Source of the DNA: Bdellovibrionales bacterium | GTDB lineage: Bacteria > Bdellovibrionota > Bdellovibrionia > Bdellovibrionales > Bdellovibrionaceae | DNA length: 64,000 nt | NCBI GenBank assembly: GCA_018266295.1 | Contig: JAFEAQ010000019.1 | Location: forward strand, 372,001 to 436,000 | Direction of reading: 5' to 3' | Part shown: positions 61,300 through 64,000 of the stretch, in pieces | How the letters are laid out: each line of letters begins with the position of its first letter | Numbering within the stretch: position 1 is the stretch's first letter | Notes under the pieces: generated by a model | Told to the model about the DNA's origin: nothing | The model's database searches: none | The model's input: the letters and a program-made list of their open reading frames with translations, nothing else | Made by a program: the position numbers and the translations under genes

Positions 61300-62069
61300 T
61301 TGTTTTTTCTATTCTTACAAATCTCGATGATTTTAGTCTGAACCTGCGCACAGGTGGCTGAGAGTTCACGAGGAGCCTTGCTGCAAGCATCGTATTGAGT
61401 CGGGCAGTAAGCATATTCCGGAATAATGAGTTCCGCGTCTTTCTCAGCAAGAATCGCTTGAGCCACTTTCTCGACATTGGCAGCAGTCAGGCGGCCGTAC
61501 TGATGTTCATTCAGCGCGATATCCATGGCTGTGATGTAATTCACAGTGCCGGGGCGCTCAGCGCGGAAAAGAACTTCGTGCAAATACACCGGCGAGATCT
61601 TATCGCCATATTGCGCGCGAATAGTTTCAGCGATTTCAAGGCTTGGCTCGGAGTTATCAAAAATCACGATGAAGTGACGGCCCGGGTGAGCGGCCAGAAT
61701 TTTTTCAAGGTGTTTTACTTTGAATTTTTCAATCGACCACTCGGTGATCCAGTTACGCAAAGCCAAGTCCGCCGTGGGATACTGCGATTCTTTTAGAAAG
61801 CCACGGATGCGTCCTTCAAACCAGGTTGCAATACCGCTCACAAGCGTGAATTTTACAGGAGTGGTCTCGTCGCTGGTGATCGCTTGATAGAGCTCAGGCA
61901 TGCCGGCAAAGGTTTTATCTTTTTCAAGAATCTTCACCGCAGACTTCGTGAGGCCCGTGTTTTCGGCCTGGCGAAGAACGTCATCAAAGCCGCTAATGAG
62001 AACGGGCTTGGTGGTTTGAGCTTGGGCCGACAGAGTCACAAAAATGAAAAGACTGATGAGGTATTTCAT
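61296..62069 (-). CDS. Exported App1-like phosphatase-domain protein (DUF2183)
   Basis: 257 residues with a signal peptide (MKYLISLFIFVTLSAQA). VLISGFDDVLRQAENTGL replaces the usual D-x-D-D-T of the App1/DUF2183 HAD-type phosphatidate phosphatases; the first Asp is Gly here (SGFDD). HFIVIFDNSEPSLEIAETIRAQYGDKISPVYLHEVLF is the second conserved block. The C-terminal tail has four Cys. Because the first Asp (nucleophile) is missing from D-x-D-D, activity is uncertain. It converges with the glutaminase-like gene. Confidence 0.72.
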   Translation of the reverse strand: MKYLISLFIFVTLSAQAQTTKPVLISGFDDVLRQAENTGLTKSAVKILEKDKTFAGMPELYQAITSDETTPVKFTLVSGIATWFEGRIRGFLKESQYPTADLALRNWITEWSIEKFKVKHLEKILAAHPGRHFIVIFDNSEPSLEIAETIRAQYGDKISPVYLHEVLFRAERPGTVNYITAMDIALNEHQYGRLTAANVEKVAQAILAEKDAELIIPEYAYCPTQYDACSKAPRELSATCAQVQTKIIEICKNRKNN

Positions 62070-62140
62070 GACGGAGAATTTAGACCAAGTCCGAGTGCTT
62101 GTAAATAAGGCCCCATGGGACCGAGTAGAATCTTTCCGCC

Positions 62141-63490
62141 TTAGAGCCCCATCAAATGGGCCGCTTGCACGGTTGAATTGTAATATTGAATTTTGCGAAT
62201 GTAGCGGCTTCGTTGATTACCGTCGGGCTGTGAACCTATATAGCCATAGTTGATCGTCGGAAGCGTGCCTGAAGTATCTGTCGTGATCGCCCCACGATTG
62301 ATGGAGCTTGTGAACGAATTGGCTTTGTAAGTGATGGCCTGGCGGTTCACAGTTCCCGCCGTTGTGATCGCACCACCGGGGCTGAACTGCGAAGTGCTAC
62401 CGACGGTGACGCCACTTGTGACGGTGGTGTTGTTATCAGAAATCTCAATCGAGTTCTGCGCAAAAGTTCCAGAGACATTAGTTGCAAAGAGCCCCAGCAC
62501 GCGGTACGTGGCGCTGCTTTCATTACGCGTATTCATGTACTCCGCAAACAGCGTGCCTTGTGTGCCATCCAGCCACGCCAGTGAGTTGAAGATCAGCGTC
62601 TCGGCATTGCGAGTGACGGGCGAAGTGCTCGGAACCTTAATATAGCTGGTGGGCATAGTGCCTAGTTCTGCTTGAGCGCCCCAGGCGTAGATTTGCGAAA
62701 GATGCCCACTCCCCATATAAATCATAAAGCGCATCACGTTGCTGTTCGTTTTCTGTCCTGTGATATAAACCCGTGTCCAGTTTGTCGTGACGTTCACATC
62801 CTGAGTCACCCAGAGCTGATAAGCTCCCGTGGCCTCTTGCATCGCGAGGCGAATCGTGCCATTGGTGCTGAGAGATTTCACATAAACGCTAAAAACATAG
62901 GAGGTGTTGGCGGAGGTTGTCGGCAGAGTTCCATAGGTCCATGAATCCCCTTGCTGAGTCAAACGATCGGCTGTCATCGTTCCATCCGGTGCGACTGCAA
63001 CGTCTTTTGCAACCAGCATGGGTGTTGCGCCTTCGGTGTTCCAGCAAGTCGCAAGATCAATGTTTTCGCTGCAGACGTTGATATTTGTTGCCGCAGGTTC
63101 TAGCAAAAGCCCGCGTGGCTGCAGCGTCGTCGGATCATAATCAAAGCGGGGAGTGCCCGCCGCAGCGGTTTGCATCACCCCCGAACTATCAAAGTAGGTC
63201 GCCGTCGAAGTGCGTGTAAACGTCAATGTCGAAGGCAGCGAGCTCATTGCCGTGAAATCCCAGTTCAGCACCGGCGGTGGCACGCGAAAAAAGGCAAATG
63301 GTATAATGTGGGAGTAACTCACATCAGCAGCACAGCAAAAGAGGAGTGAAAAGATAAAGAAACGTATGGTGAACTTCACTCTATTCAGGGTATCGAAGTT
63401 CTTTTTCGTCACAATTTCAATTCTCAAAAAGCGCCGAAGGACCTGTGAAATAGTGGTCTTTGTGAAACCGCGGACGAACTCTGAGTTCAT
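62141..63490 (-). CDS. Exported phage-structural (LamG/jelly-roll-like) protein
   Basis: Up to 449 residues. The start is uncertain: the ATG at 63490 leaves a 37-residue basic leader, while GTGs at 63412 or 63379 give a natural signal peptide (VKFTIRFFIFSLLFCCAADVSYS). STLTFTRTSTATYFDSSGVMQTAAAGTPRFDYDPTTLQPRGLLLEPAATN is a block common in phage tail-spike and head-fibre proteins, followed by two jelly-roll-like carbohydrate-binding regions (SWTYGTLPTTSANTSYVFSVYVKSLS; LFAEYMNTRNESSATYRVLGLFATN). No phage genes surround it. A prey-surface adhesin is a plausible role. Confidence 0.75.
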   Translation of the reverse strand: MNSEFVRGFTKTTISQVLRRFLRIEIVTKKNFDTLNRVKFTIRFFIFSLLFCCAADVSYSHIIPFAFFRVPPPVLNWDFTAMSSLPSTLTFTRTSTATYFDSSGVMQTAAAGTPRFDYDPTTLQPRGLLLEPAATNINVCSENIDLATCWNTEGATPMLVAKDVAVAPDGTMTADRLTQQGDSWTYGTLPTTSANTSYVFSVYVKSLSTNGTIRLAMQEATGAYQLWVTQDVNVTTNWTRVYITGQKTNSNVMRFMIYMGSGHLSQIYAWGAQAELGTMPTSYIKVPSTSPVTRNAETLIFNSLAWLDGTQGTLFAEYMNTRNESSATYRVLGLFATNVSGTFAQNSIEISDNNTTVTSGVTVGSTSQFSPGGAITTAGTVNRQAITYKANSFTSSINRGAITTDTSGTLPTINYGYIGSQPDGNQRSRYIRKIQYYNSTVQAAHLMGL

Positions 63491-63532
63491 GGTTCACGAT
63501 GGAGCAGAGAAAGGCATTTGCTAGAGAGAAAA

Positions 63533-63561
63533 GAAAAACCCCGGTTTTGCCGGGGTTTTTT
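63533..63561. terminator. Intrinsic terminator after ychF
   Basis: AAAAACCCCGG pairs with CCGGGGTTTTT around a short T-rich loop. It lies directly after the ychF stop on the minus strand and is followed by a T-run when read on that strand. Confidence 0.88.
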
Positions 63562-63567
63562 TAGAAA

Positions 63568-64000
63568 CTAAACGTTGAATTTGAAGAACAAGATGTCGCC
63601 GTCTTTCACGACGTACTCTTTTCCTTCGACACGGTACTTGCCCGCGTCTTTTACGGCTTGCTCACTCTTCAAAGTGAAGAGATCTTCGCAGTGATAAGTT
63701 TCAGCTTTGATGAAACCGCGTTCGAAGTCCGTGTGAATCACGCCGGCTGCTTGCGGAGCTTTCATGCCGGCACGGATCGTCCATGCACGCACTTCTTTTT
63801 CACCCGCTGTGAAGTAAGTCTGCAAGCCCAACAATTTGTAAGCTTCGCGGATCAAACGATTCAATCCCGGCTCTTCAGCGCCGAGAGCATCCAAGAAATC
63901 TTTGCGCTCTTCTTTTGGCAACTGAGCAATCTCAGCTTCCATTGCAGAACAGATCAAGATCGTTGTGTTACCCTCTTCAGCGGCGCGTTTTTCAACAGCG
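63568..64000 (-). CDS. ychF: GTP/ATP-binding protein YchF, C-terminal part
   Basis: The frame is open to the window edge, so the G domain is missing. The visible part includes [64 protein letters not shown] and the C-terminal TGS domain [30 protein letters not shown] ending [23 protein letters not shown]. This is the conserved YchF/OLA1 C-terminus. The family binds ribosomes and hydrolyses ATP. It terminates at a strong hairpin. Confidence 0.95.
   Translation of the reverse strand, partial: AVEKRAAEEGNTTILICSAMEAEIAQLPKEERKDFLDALGAEEPGLNRLIREAYKLLGLQTYFTAGEKEVRAWTIRAGMKAPQAAGVIHTDFERGFIKAETYHCEDLFTLKSEQAVKDAGKYRVEGKEYVVKDGDILFFKFNV

Noticed and set aside
1-64000. CRISPR array, tRNA, rRNA or prophage
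   Set aside because: No regularly spaced repeats, cloverleaf-like sequences, rRNA motifs or phage gene runs were seen; the two phage-like proteins stand among host genes.

Overview
The window is a gene-dense stretch of a chromosome that looks like Bdellovibrio or a close relative (Bdellovibrionota). The signs are many short exported proteins of unknown function, phage-tail-fibre-like surface proteins, an HNH endonuclease of a type common in that genus, a secreted trypsin, peptidoglycan-processing enzymes and AAGGAG-type ribosome binding sites. No rRNA, tRNA, CRISPR array, insertion sequence or prophage was recognised. The assignment rests on gene content read by eye, not on a search.

Layout. 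1-5289 (minus) is a run of five exported or membrane-anchored proteins of unknown role, with a palindromic REP-like element inside it. 5781-7498 (plus) holds a PMT-type glycosyltransferase and a small STAS-like protein. 7593-9005 (minus) is lpdA. 9181-13972 (plus) holds a DOMON-like protein, a NamZ-type exo-N-acetylmuramidase, a YkgJ-type Cys-cluster protein, a small heat-shock protein, a phosphoribosyltransferase and a small membrane protein. 14039-18051 (minus) is odhB and odhA, divergent from gpmA. Small exported proteins and a LysR regulator follow. 22488-27095 is a branched-chain amino acid transporter operon (livK, livH, a livM-livG fusion, livF). 27096-31096 has a candidate structured RNA, a second Hsp20, a tandem universal stress protein, hutI and a class-III-pilin-like peptide. 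31220-33395 is a lipoprotein gene overlapping a phage-tail-fibre-like adhesin, with a FliA-type -10 box just upstream. 33434-39029 holds dadA, an acyltransferase, a His/Pro-rich exported peptide, a PlsC-like acyltransferase and glpK. 39351-44864 has the HNH endonuclease, a MarR-GNAT fusion with a perfect palindromic operator, a radical SAM protein and a lipocalin.

The most coherent system is 44874-52120. A MerR-type regulator with a cobalamin-binding domain (CarH/LitR type) is divergent from a tightly overlapping seven-gene operon: FAD amine-oxidase-like protein, DUF1365, cyclopropane-fatty-acid-synthase-like methyltransferase, second CFA-like methyltransferase, DUF1295 membrane reductase-like protein, DUF2062 membrane protein and a secreted protein. 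The content resembles singlet-oxygen/light-response clusters and the furan-fatty-acid (UfaM/UfaD) chemistry of alphaproteobacteria. One 22-bp palindrome overlaps both divergent promoters. The regulator keeps the His/Glu and DxHxxG cobalamin signatures but has Val where CarH has its capping Trp.

52121-63490 holds radA with a cyclic-nucleotide-binding partner, a TPR-Slt lytic transglycosylase overlapping an orphan OppB/OppC permease pair, a trypsin, a prepilin-like protein, a probable secreted protein glutaminase, an App1-like phosphatase and a phage-derived fibre/LamG-like protein. 63568-64000 is the C-terminal part of ychF.
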